Source: DATFVB01 sp963714035 | Lineage (GTDB): Bacteria; Acidobacteriota; Thermoanaerobaculia; UBA5066; DATFVB01 | NCBI GenBank assembly: GCA_963714035.1 | Contig: OY970224.1 | Location: 806,001-870,000 of the forward strand | Direction of reading: 5' to 3' | DNA: 64,000 nucleotides | Shown here: piece after piece, positions 49,381-58,016 of the stretch | How positions within the stretch are numbered: the stretch's first letter is position 1 | Layout of the letters: every line of letters begins with the position of its first letter | The notes under the pieces: model-generated | Database searches by the model: none | What the model was told of the DNA's origin: nothing | The model's input: the letters and a program-made list of their open reading frames with translations, nothing else | Translations under genes and position numbers: made by a program

Positions 49381-50364
49381 TTACTTCTCGATCCCGGCCG
49401 GCACGTTGTTCAGGTCCATGCCGAGCGACAGCCCCATCGACCGGAGCAGATCCTTGATCTCGTTCAGGGACTTCCGGCCGAAGTTCTTCGTCTCGAGCAT
49501 TTCCTTCTCGGTCTTCTGCACGAGCTCGCGGATCGTCTTGATCTCCGCGTTCTTGAGGCAGTTGGAGGACCGGACGGAGAGCTCGAGCTCGTCGACCGAC
49601 TTGTTCAGGACCTCGTTGAGATTCTCCGGGAGGTCGTGCTCGGCCGCGTGGTCGAACGCCGTGTCGTGCTCGGCGTTGATGAAGATCGTCAGGTGCTCGG
49701 TCAGGAGCGTCGACGCCATCCCGACCGCGTCCTCGGGAGACACCGTGCCGTCGGTCCAGACCTCGAGCACGAGGCGGTCGTAATCCGTCTCCTGCCCGAT
49801 GCGGGCGGCCTCGATGTGGTAGTTGACGCGCCGCACCGGCGAGTGGACGGAGTCGATCGGGATGTACCCGATTCCCATGTCCTCGTCGAAGTTCCGGTCG
49901 GCCGAAACGTACCCGCGGCCGCGCGAGAGGCGCATCTCCATCGTGAGGCGCGCGTTCTCCGACAGGGTCGCGATCGTCGCGTTCGGATCGAGGATCTCGA
50001 CGTCGGCCGCCTCCTCGATGTCCGAAGCCGTGACCTTCCCCTTCCGCTCGACGTCGATCCGGAGGATCTTCTCCTCCTCGGCGAGGAGCTTGAAGGGAAT
50101 CTGCTTGAGGTTGAGGATGATGTCCGTGACGTCCTCGACGACCCCGGGGATCGACGAAAATTCGTGCAGGACGCCTTCGATCTTGACGGCCGTGATGGCC
50201 GCGCCCTCGATCGACGAAAGGAGCGCGCGGCGGAGGGCGTTGCCCACCGTCGTGCCGAACCCGCGCTCGAACGGCTGCGCGTAGAAGCGGCCGTACGTGG
50301 ACGTGAGCGTCTCCTGGTCGACCTCGAGGCGCTTGGGTTTCTGAAAGCCTTTCCAGAGTCTCAT
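49381..50364 (-). CDS. rpoA: RNA polymerase alpha subunit
   Basis: This is a 327-residue subunit. The N-terminal dimerisation and assembly domain covers about 1-230 (FERGFGTTVGNALRRALLSSIEGAAI). The C-terminal DNA- and activator-binding domain has SSNCLKNAEIKTIRELVQKT and LNEIKDLLRSMGLSLGM. ATG 50364 is chosen because GGAGGAA lies 6 nt upstream; the ATG at 50370 abuts that site. It lies between rpsD and rplQ as in most bacteria. Confidence 0.98.
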   Translation of the reverse strand: MRLWKGFQKPKRLEVDQETLTSTYGRFYAQPFERGFGTTVGNALRRALLSSIEGAAITAVKIEGVLHEFSSIPGVVEDVTDIILNLKQIPFKLLAEEEKILRIDVERKGKVTASDIEEAADVEILDPNATIATLSENARLTMEMRLSRGRGYVSADRNFDEDMGIGYIPIDSVHSPVRRVNYHIEAARIGQETDYDRLVLEVWTDGTVSPEDAVGMASTLLTEHLTIFINAEHDTAFDHAAEHDLPENLNEVLNKSVDELELSVRSSNCLKNAEIKTIRELVQKTEKEMLETKNFGRKSLNEIKDLLRSMGLSLGMDLNNVPAGIEK

Positions 50365-50382
50365 GTGCATTTCCTCCGCGCC

Positions 50383-51009
50383 TTACTTCGAGTACAGCTC
50401 GACGATCAGCTGCTCCTGGATCGGCAGCTTGATGTCCTCGCGACGGGGCAGGTTCGCGACCTGTCCCTTGAAGTTGTCCGGATCGAGCTCCAGCCAGGCG
50501 GGGACGCCCCGCGCCTTCGCCGTCTCGACGGATGACTTGATGAGCTCGTTGGCCCGACTCTTGTCCTTGACGGCGATCGACTGCCCCTTCTGGACGAGGA
50601 ACGAGGGGATGTTGACCTTCCGGCCGTTCACGGTGATGTGCCCGTGCCGGATGAGCTGGCGCGCCTGGGCGCGCGACGCCGCGAAGCCGAGCGAGAAGAC
50701 GACGTTGTCCAGCCGCCGCTCGAGCTGCTGCAGCAGGTTCTCGCCCGTGATCCCCTTCATCGAGTTCGCCCGCTTGAACGCGAGCTGGAACTGCGACTCG
50801 AGCAGGCCGTAGATGCGCTTGACCTTCTGCTTCTCTCGGAGCTGGATGCCGTAGCCGAGGAGCTTGCTCCGACGCTTTCCGTGCTGCCCCGGCGGAAAGT
50901 TGCGCCGTTCGACGGCGCACTTGTCCTTGAAGCAGCGGTCGCCTTTCAGGAAGAGCTTCATCCCTTCCCGCCGGCACAGCCGGCAGACCGATTCACGATA
51001 TCGAGCCAA
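50383..51009 (-). CDS. rpsD: Ribosomal protein S4 (zinc-type, C+)
   Basis: This is a 208-residue small-subunit assembly protein. The N-terminus retains four cysteines (CRLCRREG and CFKDKCAVERR), the zinc-binding C+ form. The S4 RNA-binding domain is at about 98-160 (RRLDNVVFSLGFAASRAQARQLI, HGHITVNGRKVNIPS). It lies 90 bp after rpsK, the largest gap within this operon; bases 51010-51099 hold no gene. In some bacteria S4 also represses the alpha operon. Confidence 0.98.
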   Translation of the reverse strand: MARYRESVCRLCRREGMKLFLKGDRCFKDKCAVERRNFPPGQHGKRRSKLLGYGIQLREKQKVKRIYGLLESQFQLAFKRANSMKGITGENLLQQLERRLDNVVFSLGFAASRAQARQLIRHGHITVNGRKVNIPSFLVQKGQSIAVKDKSRANELIKSSVETAKARGVPAWLELDPDNFKGQVANLPRREDIKLPIQEQLIVELYSK

Positions 51010-51099
51010 TGGAAGAACCTCCGTTGCGGACCGCCGCGTTTCTTTTGCGTCCTTCTTCCCGATCGGCGGTCCCGAATCGGTTTACGGACGAGCCGGCAG

Positions 51100-51519
51100 C
51101 TAGACGCGCCGGCGTTTTCTGGGACGGCACCCGTTGTGCGGAATGGGCGTGACGTCCTTGATCGATTTGATGTCGATGCCGCTCGCCTGGATCGCGCGGA
51201 TCGCCGACTCGCGCCCCGCGCCCGGGCCGGTCACCCGCACGTCGACCGTCCGGACGCCGTGCTCCCGGGCGATCGTCGCGGCGTTGGTCGCCGCGAGCTG
51301 GGCCGCGAACGGCGTTCCCTTGCGCGACCCCTTGAAGCCGATGCGGCCGGCCGACGACCAGGAGAGGACGCCCCCCTCGTGGTCGGCGATCGTGATGATC
51401 GTGTTGTTGAAGGACGCCTGCACGAGCACCGTGCCGTGCGGGACGTTCTTCTTTTCCTTCTTCCCGGCCTTGAACTTCTTGCCGGTGGATTTCTTCGCGG
51501 TCGCGGTCGTTTCGGCCAT
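51100..51519 (-). CDS. rpsK: Ribosomal protein S11
   Basis: This is a 139-residue platform protein of the small subunit. Core motifs: GTVLVQASFNNTIITIADHEGGVLSWSSAG, GFKGSRKGTPFAAQ, GPGAGRESAIRAI and the basic C-terminus PHNGCRPRKRRRV. The N-terminus has about 15 extra Lys/Ala/Thr residues. It starts 9 bp after rpsM. Confidence 0.98.
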   Translation of the reverse strand: MAETTATAKKSTGKKFKAGKKEKKNVPHGTVLVQASFNNTIITIADHEGGVLSWSSAGRIGFKGSRKGTPFAAQLAATNAATIAREHGVRTVDVRVTGPGAGRESAIRAIQASGIDIKSIKDVTPIPHNGCRPRKRRRV

Positions 51520-51528
51520 GGCCCTTCC

Positions 51529-51912
51529 TTACTTCTTCGTCGCTTTCTTCTTGCCGGCGATCGTCTGCTTGCGCGGGCCCTTCCGGGTGCGCGCGTTGGT
51601 GTGCGTCCGCTGACCTCGGACCGGGAGGTTCCGGCGGTGGCGCATGCCCCGGTAGGAACCGATGTCCATCAAACGCTTGATGTCCATCGACGTTTCCTTG
51701 CGGAGGTCGCCCTCGACCTTGTGCCCGTCCTGGATCGCCTTGCGGATCCGGGAGACCTCTTCTTCGGAGAGATCCTTTACCCGCGTGTTCGGATTGACGT
51801 CCGCCTCGCCCAGGATCGAGTTCGACTTCGAGCGGCCGATCCCGAAGATGTACGTCAGCCCGATTTCCACCCGCTTGTTCAGCGGCAAATCGATACCCGC
51901 GATTCGTGCCAT
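51529..51912 (-). CDS. rpsM: Ribosomal protein S13
   Basis: This is a 127-residue head protein of the small subunit. It begins MARIAGIDLPLNKRVEIGLT and has YIFGIGRSKSN and the C-terminal signature GMRHRRNLPVRGQRTHTNAR, with a Lys-rich tail. It starts 1 bp after the rpmJ stop. Confidence 0.98.
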   Translation of the reverse strand: MARIAGIDLPLNKRVEIGLTYIFGIGRSKSNSILGEADVNPNTRVKDLSEEEVSRIRKAIQDGHKVEGDLRKETSMDIKRLMDIGSYRGMRHRRNLPVRGQRTHTNARTRKGPRKQTIAGKKKATKK

Positions 51913-51913
51913 C

Positions 51914-52027
51914 TCAGCCCTGCCTCTGCTTGTGCTTGGGGTTCTCGCAGATCACCCGCAGCACGCCGCGGCGGCGGATCATCTTGCATTTCGCGCAAAT
52001 TTTCTTGACGGACGCCCGAACTTTCAT
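51914..52027 (-). CDS. rpmJ: Ribosomal protein L36
   Basis: A 37-residue protein that small-ORF filters miss. It reads MKVRASVKKICAKCKMIRRR, then GVLRVICENPKHKQRQG. Cysteines in CAKC and at IC with the following His form the zinc-ribbon, so this is the C+ type. It lies 7 bp after infA and before rpsM, its canonical place. Confidence 0.97.
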   Translation of the reverse strand: MKVRASVKKICAKCKMIRRRGVLRVICENPKHKQRQG

Positions 52028-52034
52028 CGTCTTC

Positions 52035-52253
52035 TCACTTGTAGCGGTAGATGATTCGCCCCCGGGTCAGATCGTAGGGCGAGAGCTCCACCAGAACCTT
52101 GTCGCCCGGCAGGATCCGGATGAAGTTCTTCCGCATCTTGCCGGAAATGTGCGCGAGGACCTGGTGCTGGTTCTCGAGCTCCACCCGGAACATCGCGTTC
52201 GGCAGCGGCTCGAGCACCGTCGCCATGACTTCGATCGCCTCTTCTTTCGTCAC
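52035..52253 (-). CDS. infA: Translation initiation factor IF-1
   Basis: This is a 72-residue OB-fold factor that binds the 30S A site. It has MTKEEAIEVMATVLEPLPNA, VLAHISGKMRKNFIRILPGD and YDLTRGRIIYRYK. The start is a GTG that overlaps the map stop (GTGA), so translation is coupled. Confidence 0.97.
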   Translation of the reverse strand: MTKEEAIEVMATVLEPLPNAMFRVELENQHQVLAHISGKMRKNFIRILPGDKVLVELSPYDLTRGRIIYRYK

Positions 52254-53029
52254 GCCGGCACCGCCGCGCGAAGCCGCTCGAGCTCACCGGTGCCCAGCAC
52301 GACCGGGCCGTCCGGCCCGATCGCGATCGTGTCTTCGAAGTGCGCCGACCATTTTCCGTCCTGGGTCTTGACCGTCCACCCGTCCCGCTGGACCGACACG
52401 CGGGCCGTTCCGAGGTTCAGCATCGGCTCGATCGCGATAACCATCCCTTCTTTCAGAACCGGGCCCCGTCCGCCCGGGCCATAGTTGGGGACCTGGGGCT
52501 CCTCGTGGAGCGCGGTCCCGACACCGTGGCCGACGAACTCCCGAACAATGCCATAACCACGCGGGGCGGCGAATTCTTCCACGGCCGCCCCGATGTCCGA
52601 GATCCGCGCCCCCGGACGGGCAGCCGCGATCCCGCGGGCGAGGGCCTCCCGGGTATCTTCGAGCAGCCGCGCCGCTTCGGGCCGGACCTTCCCCACCGCG
52701 AACGACCGCGCCGCGTCGCCGAAATACCCCTCGACCACGGCGCCGCAGTCGACTCCGACGATGTCCCCCGCGGCGAGCTTGCGCTTGCCGGGGATGCCGT
52801 GCACGACCTCGTCGTTGACCGACACGCAGAGCGTCTTCGGGTATCCGCGGTATCCCACGAATGCGGGCCGGGCGCCGGCGTCCCGGATTACCTTCTCCGC
52901 GATCCGGTCGAGCTCGCCGGTCGTCACGCCCGGCTGGATCGCCTTCGCCGCGGCGTCGATCGCCCCGTGGACGATCTCGCAGGCGCGCTCCATTTTCTTC
53001 AGCTCGTCGAATCCCCGGAGCGTGATCAC
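52250..53029 (-). CDS. map: Methionine aminopeptidase, type I
   Basis: This is a 259-residue enzyme removing N-terminal Met. Metal ligands are visible in DIVGVDCGAVVEGYFGDAARSF (two Asp), FVGHGVGTALHEEP (His), MVIAIEPM (Glu) and HFEDTIAI (Glu). The substrate loop YRGYPKTLCVSVNDEVVHGIPG is typical. It starts with GTG overlapping the adk stop and ends overlapping infA, both as GTGA. Confidence 0.97.
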   Translation of the reverse strand: MITLRGFDELKKMERACEIVHGAIDAAAKAIQPGVTTGELDRIAEKVIRDAGARPAFVGYRGYPKTLCVSVNDEVVHGIPGKRKLAAGDIVGVDCGAVVEGYFGDAARSFAVGKVRPEAARLLEDTREALARGIAAARPGARISDIGAAVEEFAAPRGYGIVREFVGHGVGTALHEEPQVPNYGPGGRGPVLKEGMVIAIEPMLNLGTARVSVQRDGWTVKTQDGKWSAHFEDTIAIGPDGPVVLGTGELERLRAAVPA

Positions 53030-53625
53030 GAGAGCGCTCCCGCGGTCCGCGCGGCGCCGGTCTTCGCGGCAAGCGCGTCCTCGATCCGGCGCGACACCTC
53101 GCCGATCTCGCCGAGACCGTCGACGGTCACGAGGCGGCCCCTCTTCTCGAACCAGGAAACGAGAGGCGCCGTCTTCTCGCGATAGACGCGCAGGCGTTCC
53201 CGGATGGTCTCCGGGTTGTCGTCCGCGCGCCCTTCGTTCTTCGCCCGGCCCGCCATCCGCTCGACCAGCTTCGCCTCGTCCACGTCGAGGTTGACGACGG
53301 CGTCTACGGAGAGTCCTCGCTCGGCGAGCATGCGATCGAGCGCCTCGGCCTGGCCGCTCGTCCGCGGGAACCCGTCGAGGAAAAAACCTCGCGCGCAGTC
53401 CGGCCGGGAGATCCGCTCGCGGATCAGATCCACGATGACGTCGTCCGGGAGGAGCTCGCCCGCTTCCATGATCTTCCTGGCCTTGAGCCCCAGCGGGGTC
53501 CCCTCGGCGGCCGCCCTCCGGAGCATGTCCCCGGTCGAGATCTGCGGCACCTCGTGGCGCGACGCGATCCGGCTCGACTGCGTGCCCTTGCCGGCGCCCG
53601 GAGGACCGAGAAAAATCGCGATCAC
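53026..53625 (-). CDS. adk: Adenylate kinase, short form
   Basis: This is a 199-residue enzyme interconverting ATP, ADP and AMP. The P-loop is FLGPPGAGKGTQ; AMP-site blocks are STGDMLR and GFFLDGFPRTSGQAEAL. The LID reads AGRAKNEGRADDNPETIRERL, lacking the longer four-cysteine or extended LID, so it is the short type. The start is GTG 53625 overlapping the secY stop; the long open frame upstream is a shadow of secY. Confidence 0.97.
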   Translation of the reverse strand: MIAIFLGPPGAGKGTQSSRIASRHEVPQISTGDMLRRAAAEGTPLGLKARKIMEAGELLPDDVIVDLIRERISRPDCARGFFLDGFPRTSGQAEALDRMLAERGLSVDAVVNLDVDEAKLVERMAGRAKNEGRADDNPETIRERLRVYREKTAPLVSWFEKRGRLVTVDGLGEIGEVSRRIEDALAAKTGAARTAGALS

Positions 53626-55010
53626 GAGCGGCGCCCCCGCATGCGGGACTTCTTCAGGAATCCGTCGTAGTGCCGCATCACGAGCTGGGACTCGATCTGG
53701 TTGACCGTGTCCATCGCGACGCCGACGACGATCAGGAGCGACGTCCCGCCGAAGTAGAAGTTGAACCCGAAGCCCTCGGTGAACCACTTCGGGAGCGCCG
53801 ACTCGAGCGTCGGGCCGATCCCGGGGATTCCGCCCACCTTGAAGCCCTGGTTCAGGAAGTCCGGGAGGATCGCGATCACAATCAGGTACACGACCGCGAT
53901 CGCCGTGATGCGGGTCAGGGAGTTGTCGATGTATTCGGCCGTCTTCTTGCCCGGCCGGATGCCCGGGATGAAGCCGCCGTACTTCCGGATGTTGTCGGCC
54001 GTGTCGTCCGGGTTGAAAACGATCGAGATGTAGAAGTAGGTGAAGAAGACGATCGCGATCGCGTAGAAGAGCACGTAGAGCGGGTGGCCCGACGCGAGCG
54101 ATCCCGCGAGCTTGTTCGACCACTCCGTGTTGATGAGCCGGCCGATGTACTGCGGGAACTGGATGATCGAGATGGCGAAGATGATCGCCATGACTCCGCC
54201 GGTGTTGACGCGAAGCGGCAGGTACGTGTTCTGGCCGCCGTACACCTTCCGGCCGACGACGCGCTTGGCGTACTGGACCGGAATGCGCCGCTGTCCGCTC
54301 TCGACGAAGACGATCAGGGCGACGACGAGGAACATGAACACGAGGATCGCGAGCACCGTGAAGAGCGAGATCGTGTCCTGAGAGACCTGCCGATAGAGGC
54401 CGCCGATCGCGCGCGGCAGGCCCACCACGATTCCGGCGTAGATGATGAGGGAGATGCCGTTGCCGACGCCGCGCTCGGAGATCTGCTCGCCGAGCCACAT
54501 GATGAAGGCGCTTCCCGTCGTGAGCGAGAGGATCGTGAGGAGCAGGAACCCGGGCCCCTGCATTTCCGGACGCACGAGAAACTGTCCCGACGGGAGCTGC
54601 TGCTTCTCCAGGAAGAGGCCGATGCCCGTCGCCTGGATCACCGAGAGCAGGATCGTCCCGTACCGGGTGTACTGCGTGATCTTCTTGCGCCCGATCTCCC
54701 CTTCCTTCGAGAGCTTCTCCAGATACGGCCAGACGACGGTGAGGAGCTGCAGGATGATCGACGCGGAGATGTACGGCATGATGCCGAGAGCGAAAACGGA
54801 GAACCGCCGCAGCGCGCCGCCCGAGAAGATGTCGAGGAAACCGAGCGCGCCGCCCGCCTGGGAAGAGAAGAACTCGGCCATGGCCTTCGGGTTGACCCCG
54901 GGCGTCGGGATGTGCGCGCCGAGCCGGTAGACGGCGAGCAGCGCGAACGTGAAAAAGACCCGCTTGCGCAGATCGGGAATCGAGAAAATGTTTCGGAAGG
55001 ATTCGAACAT
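53622..55010 (-). CDS. secY: Preprotein translocase subunit SecY
   Basis: This is a 462-residue channel protein with ten membrane segments. It has the N-terminal block FESFRNIFSIPDLRKRVFFTFALL, GVNPKAM, GALGFLDIFSGGALRRFSVFALGIMPYI, and cytoplasmic loop motifs RRIPVQYAKRVVGRKVYGGQ and YKPGKKTAEYI-like IRPGKKTAEYIDN. ATG 55010 overlaps the rplO stop (TGATG). It is placed in the spc block before adk as expected. Confidence 0.98.
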   Translation of the reverse strand: MFESFRNIFSIPDLRKRVFFTFALLAVYRLGAHIPTPGVNPKAMAEFFSSQAGGALGFLDIFSGGALRRFSVFALGIMPYISASIILQLLTVVWPYLEKLSKEGEIGRKKITQYTRYGTILLSVIQATGIGLFLEKQQLPSGQFLVRPEMQGPGFLLLTILSLTTGSAFIMWLGEQISERGVGNGISLIIYAGIVVGLPRAIGGLYRQVSQDTISLFTVLAILVFMFLVVALIVFVESGQRRIPVQYAKRVVGRKVYGGQNTYLPLRVNTGGVMAIIFAISIIQFPQYIGRLINTEWSNKLAGSLASGHPLYVLFYAIAIVFFTYFYISIVFNPDDTADNIRKYGGFIPGIRPGKKTAEYIDNSLTRITAIAVVYLIVIAILPDFLNQGFKVGGIPGIGPTLESALPKWFTEGFGFNFYFGGTSLLIVVGVAMDTVNQIESQLVMRHYDGFLKKSRMRGRRS

Positions 55011-55585
55011 CAGCTCGCGACCTTCTCCTGTTCGATGATCTCGCACCGCCCGCCCGCCTTCTCGATCTTCTCGCGGGCCGAGGCGGAGAACTTGTGCGCG
55101 CGGACGGTGATCGCCCGGCCGACCTCGCCGTCGCCGAGAATCTTGACGAGCGAGTTCTTCCCGGTGAAGCCGCGGGCGTGGAGGGATTCGGGGGTGATTT
55201 CCTGCCCCGCTTCGAAATTCGCGAGGAGCGACAGGTTCACGGGGTCGTATTCCTTTCGGAAGATGTTCGTGAACCCCCGCTTCGGCAGGCGGCGGTGGAG
55301 GGGCATCTGGCCGCCTTCGAACCCCCGCATGTGGTGGTACCCGGACCGGGATTTCTGACCTTTGTGCCCGCGACCGGCCGTCTTGCCGTGGCCCGAGCCG
55401 GGGCCGCGGCCGACGCGCTTGCGCGCATGGGTCGCGCCCGACGCGGGCGCCAGGTGATGGACGCCGGTTCCGGGCCCGGAGGGGGCGACGATCGGCGCGG
55501 ATTCCTTCGCGCGGGCCGCCTTCTTCGGGGCCGGCGCCGCGGCCTTCTTCGCGGACGCTTTCTTCTTCGGTTTCGCTTCGGTCAT
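55010..55585 (-). CDS. rplO: Ribosomal protein L15 with Ala/Lys-rich N-terminal extension
   Basis: This is a 191-residue protein. The first ~42 residues (KPKKKASAKKAAAPAPKKAA) are a low-complexity extension; the L15 core then begins HHLAPASGATHARKRVGRGPGSGHGKTAGRGHKGQ and has FEGGQMPLHRRLPKRGFTN. Typical L15 is about 145 residues. It starts on the rpmD stop (ATGA). Confidence 0.96.
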   Translation of the reverse strand: MTEAKPKKKASAKKAAAPAPKKAARAKESAPIVAPSGPGTGVHHLAPASGATHARKRVGRGPGSGHGKTAGRGHKGQKSRSGYHHMRGFEGGQMPLHRRLPKRGFTNIFRKEYDPVNLSLLANFEAGQEITPESLHARGFTGKNSLVKILGDGEVGRAITVRAHKFSASAREKIEKAGGRCEIIEQEKVAS

Positions 55586-55962
55586 GATCTTTCCTGCTTG
55601 TCCGCGGAAACCTCCACGAGGTGGCGCACCTTGTGGAGCATTCCCCGGATCGACGGCGTATCGGGCCGCACGACTTCCTGGTTGATCCGGCGCAGTCCCA
55701 GCCCGAGGAGCGTCAGCTTCTGGTCCCTCGGCGTGCAGATCCCGCTCTTGACGAGACGCACCTTGATCGGCGGGGCCGCCGGCGCGGGCTTCGCCTTCGC
55801 CTTCGGCGCCGCCTCGCGCACGGCCGGAGCCGCATCGGCGCGCCCGGGCTTCTCCTCGCCCGCCGCCGGCTTCGCCTTCTTCGGTCGCAGCGCGACGGTC
55901 TTCTCGAGCTCCTCGAGCGACGCGACCGGGTCCTTCTTCGTCTCTTCCTTCTTCGGGCTCAT
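55582..55962 (-). CDS. rpmD: Ribosomal protein L30 with ~65-residue N-terminal extension
   Basis: This is a 126-residue protein. Only about the last 60 residues are L30 (IKVRLVKSGICTPRDQKLTL then LGLRRINQEVVRPDTPSIRG). The N-terminal half is low complexity (Lys, Ala, Pro, Glu), beginning MSPKKEETKKDPVASLEELE. The start has no in-frame alternative close to the core. It overlaps rplO by ATGA. Confidence 0.93.
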   Translation of the reverse strand: MSPKKEETKKDPVASLEELEKTVALRPKKAKPAAGEEKPGRADAAPAVREAAPKAKAKPAPAAPPIKVRLVKSGICTPRDQKLTLLGLGLRRINQEVVRPDTPSIRGMLHKVRHLVEVSADKQERS

Positions 55963-55975
55963 GGAGGGCTCGCCT

Positions 55976-56494
55976 CTATTCCGCCGGCGCCTGCGGGCGC
56001 GCGACGATCTTCTTCAACTGCGTGAGGGCGTCGAACGTGGCCTTCACGACGTTGCCGGGATTGGTCGTCCCGAGCGACTTCGTGAGGATGTTCGCGACGC
56101 CGACGGACTCGAGCACCGCCCGGACCGGACCGCCGGCGATGACGCCGGTGCCTTCCGCGGCCGGCTTCAGCAGCACGCGCCCGGCGCCGAAGCGGCCGAG
56201 CACCGGGTGCGGGATCGTCGTGCCGTTCAAGGAGATCGAGACCATGTTCTTCTTCGCGAGCTCGATCCCCTTCCGGATCGCCTGCGGAACTTCCTTCGCC
56301 TTCCCGGATCCGTACCCGACGCGCCCCTTTCCGTCGCCGACGACGACGAGCGCGGAGAAGGAGAAGTTCTTTCCGCCCTTGACGACCTTCGTCACGCGGT
56401 TGATGTGGACGACGCGGTCGACGAACTCCGACGATTCTCCCGAATCGCGGTCGCGGCGGTCGCGGCGGTCCCGATTTCCCGGCTGATTAGGCAT
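55976..56494 (-). CDS. rpsE: Ribosomal protein S5
   Basis: This is a 172-residue protein. The N-terminal tail is NQPGNRDRRDRRDRDS, Arg/Asp-rich; the core has VVHINRVTKVVKGGKNFSFSALVVVGDGKGRVGYGSGKAKEVP and ESVGVANILTKSLGTTNPGNVVKAT. It adjoins rplR with no gap. Confidence 0.98.
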   Translation of the reverse strand: MPNQPGNRDRRDRRDRDSGESSEFVDRVVHINRVTKVVKGGKNFSFSALVVVGDGKGRVGYGSGKAKEVPQAIRKGIELAKKNMVSISLNGTTIPHPVLGRFGAGRVLLKPAAEGTGVIAGGPVRAVLESVGVANILTKSLGTTNPGNVVKATFDALTQLKKIVARPQAPAE

Positions 56495-56863
56495 CTAAAA
56501 CTCCAAACCGTTCTCGCGGGCGGAATCCGCCAGCGCTTTGACCTTCCCGTGGTACGGGTAGCCGCCGCGGTCGAACACGACGCGCGTGACCCCCTTCTCC
56601 TTCGCGCGGCGGGCGACGAGCGCGCCGACCTTCTTCGCGGCCTCCACGTTCCCGCCCCCCTTCTGCTCCGAGGTGAACCCCTCGTCGAGCGAGGAAGCGG
56701 AAACGAGCGTGACGCCGCGCCGGTCGTCGATCACCTGCGCGTAGAGGTGCTTCAGGCTCTTGAACACCGAAAGCCGGGGCCGCTCGGCCGTCCCCTGCAC
56801 GCGGGAACGGATGCGGCGCCGGACCCTGTCGCGGGCGGAGCCGCGCGATTTCGCCTGGCCCAT
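56495..56863 (-). CDS. rplR: Ribosomal protein L18
   Basis: This is a 122-residue 5S-rRNA-binding protein: RRRIRSRVQGTAERPRLSVFKSLKHLYAQVIDD and VVFDRGGYPYHGKVKALADSARENGLEF. The ATG overlaps the rplF stop (TAATG). Confidence 0.98.
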   Translation of the reverse strand: MGQAKSRGSARDRVRRRIRSRVQGTAERPRLSVFKSLKHLYAQVIDDRRGVTLVSASSLDEGFTSEQKGGGNVEAAKKVGALVARRAKEKGVTRVVFDRGGYPYHGKVKALADSARENGLEF

Positions 56864-57405
56864 TACTTTCCTCCGGCCTTGCCGACCTTGCGGCGGATCG
56901 TCTCGTCGGCGTACTTGATGCCCTTCGCCTTGTACGGGTCGGGGACCCGGAGCGACCGGATCTCGGCCGCCGTTTGCCCGACCTTCTGCTTGTCGATCCC
57001 CGAAACCGTGATCCGGTTCGCCTTCGGATCGATCGCGATCGTGATCCCCTCCGGGATCGGAAACACGATGGGGTGCGAATACCCCAGCGCGAACTGGACG
57101 GCCTTCCCCTTGACCTCGGCCTTGAAGCCGACGCCGACGATGTCGAGCTCGCGCGTGAATCCCTTCGTCACGCCCGCGACCGCGTTGGCGGCGAGCGCGC
57201 GCGCCAGCCCGTGGAGGGCGCGGCTCGTCTGCTCCTCGTTGGCCCGCGCGAACTCGAGGCGCCCGTCGAGCACCTTCGCGCTGACCGCCGCCGGGATCGG
57301 GCTCTCCATCTGCCCCTTCGGCCCCTTCACCCGGACCTTTCCGCTCTCGACCTTGACTTCGACCCCCTGGGGGATCGGAATGGGATTCTTTCCGATACGC
57401 GACAC
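56863..57405 (-). CDS. rplF: Ribosomal protein L6
   Basis: This is a 180-residue protein with two similar domains. MSRIGKNPIPIPQGVEVKVE opens it; LGYSHPIVFPIPEGITI and VGQTAAEIRSLRVPDPYKAKGIKYADE are the C-terminal L6 signatures. Confidence 0.98.
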   Translation of the reverse strand: MSRIGKNPIPIPQGVEVKVESGKVRVKGPKGQMESPIPAAVSAKVLDGRLEFARANEEQTSRALHGLARALAANAVAGVTKGFTRELDIVGVGFKAEVKGKAVQFALGYSHPIVFPIPEGITIAIDPKANRITVSGIDKQKVGQTAAEIRSLRVPDPYKAKGIKYADETIRRKVGKAGGK

Positions 57406-57414
57406 GGTTGCCTC

Positions 57415-57813
57415 CTACCAGACGTTGAAGAGGATCTCGCCGCCCAGTTTCTTCTCGCGGGCCTGGCGGTCGGTCATCAGGCCCCGCGACGTGGAGACGA
57501 CGGAGATCCCGAGGCCGCCCAGCACCGGCACGATCTCGGCGGCGCGCTTGTACACGCGCCGGCCGGGCTTCGAAACGCGCTGGAGACCGCCGATCGCCGG
57601 CTCCCCTTCGCCGTCGTACTTCAGGCGCACCTGGATCTGGTTCTGCGGCTCCGCCTCGACGGTCTTGTATCCCGCGACGTACCCCTCGGCGGCGAGGAGC
57701 TTCACGATCGCTTCCCGCTGCCGGGAGGCGTCCACGTGGGCCTTCTCGTGCCCGGAGCGCATCGCATTCCGGATGTGGGTCAGGAGGTCGGAGATCGAGT
57801 CACTGGTCTTCAT
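57415..57813 (-). CDS. rpsH: Ribosomal protein S8
   Basis: This is a 132-residue rRNA-binding protein: SISDLLTHIRNAMRSGHEKAHVDASRQ at the start and the C-terminal GGLGISVVSTSRGLMTDRQAREKKLGGEILFNVW. It lies 4 bp after the S14 stop. Confidence 0.98.
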   Translation of the reverse strand: MKTSDSISDLLTHIRNAMRSGHEKAHVDASRQREAIVKLLAAEGYVAGYKTVEAEPQNQIQVRLKYDGEGEPAIGGLQRVSKPGRRVYKRAAEIVPVLGGLGISVVSTSRGLMTDRQAREKKLGGEILFNVW

Positions 57814-57817
57814 TGCT

Positions 57818-58003
57818 TCACCACGTCGCCTTGATCACGCCCGGGATGTATCCCGCGAGGGCGCGGTCCCGGAAGCAGATCCGGCACAGAGAGAATTTGC
57901 GCAGCACGCTCCGCGGCCGGCCGCACACTTTGCACCGGCGGACCTTCCGCGTCGAAAACTTCGGCACGCGCTCCGCCTTGAGTCTCATGGCTCGTCTTGC
58001 CAT
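57818..58003 (-). CDS. rpsZ: Ribosomal protein S14, zinc type
   Basis: This is a 61-residue short S14. The zinc ribbon cysteines are CKVCGRP and CRICFRD, so it is the ancestral C+ form (also annotated rpsN). It sits between rplE and rpsH. Confidence 0.97.
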   Translation of the reverse strand: MARRAMRLKAERVPKFSTRKVRRCKVCGRPRSVLRKFSLCRICFRDRALAGYIPGVIKATW

Positions 58004-58016
58004 TCTCGGCCCTTCC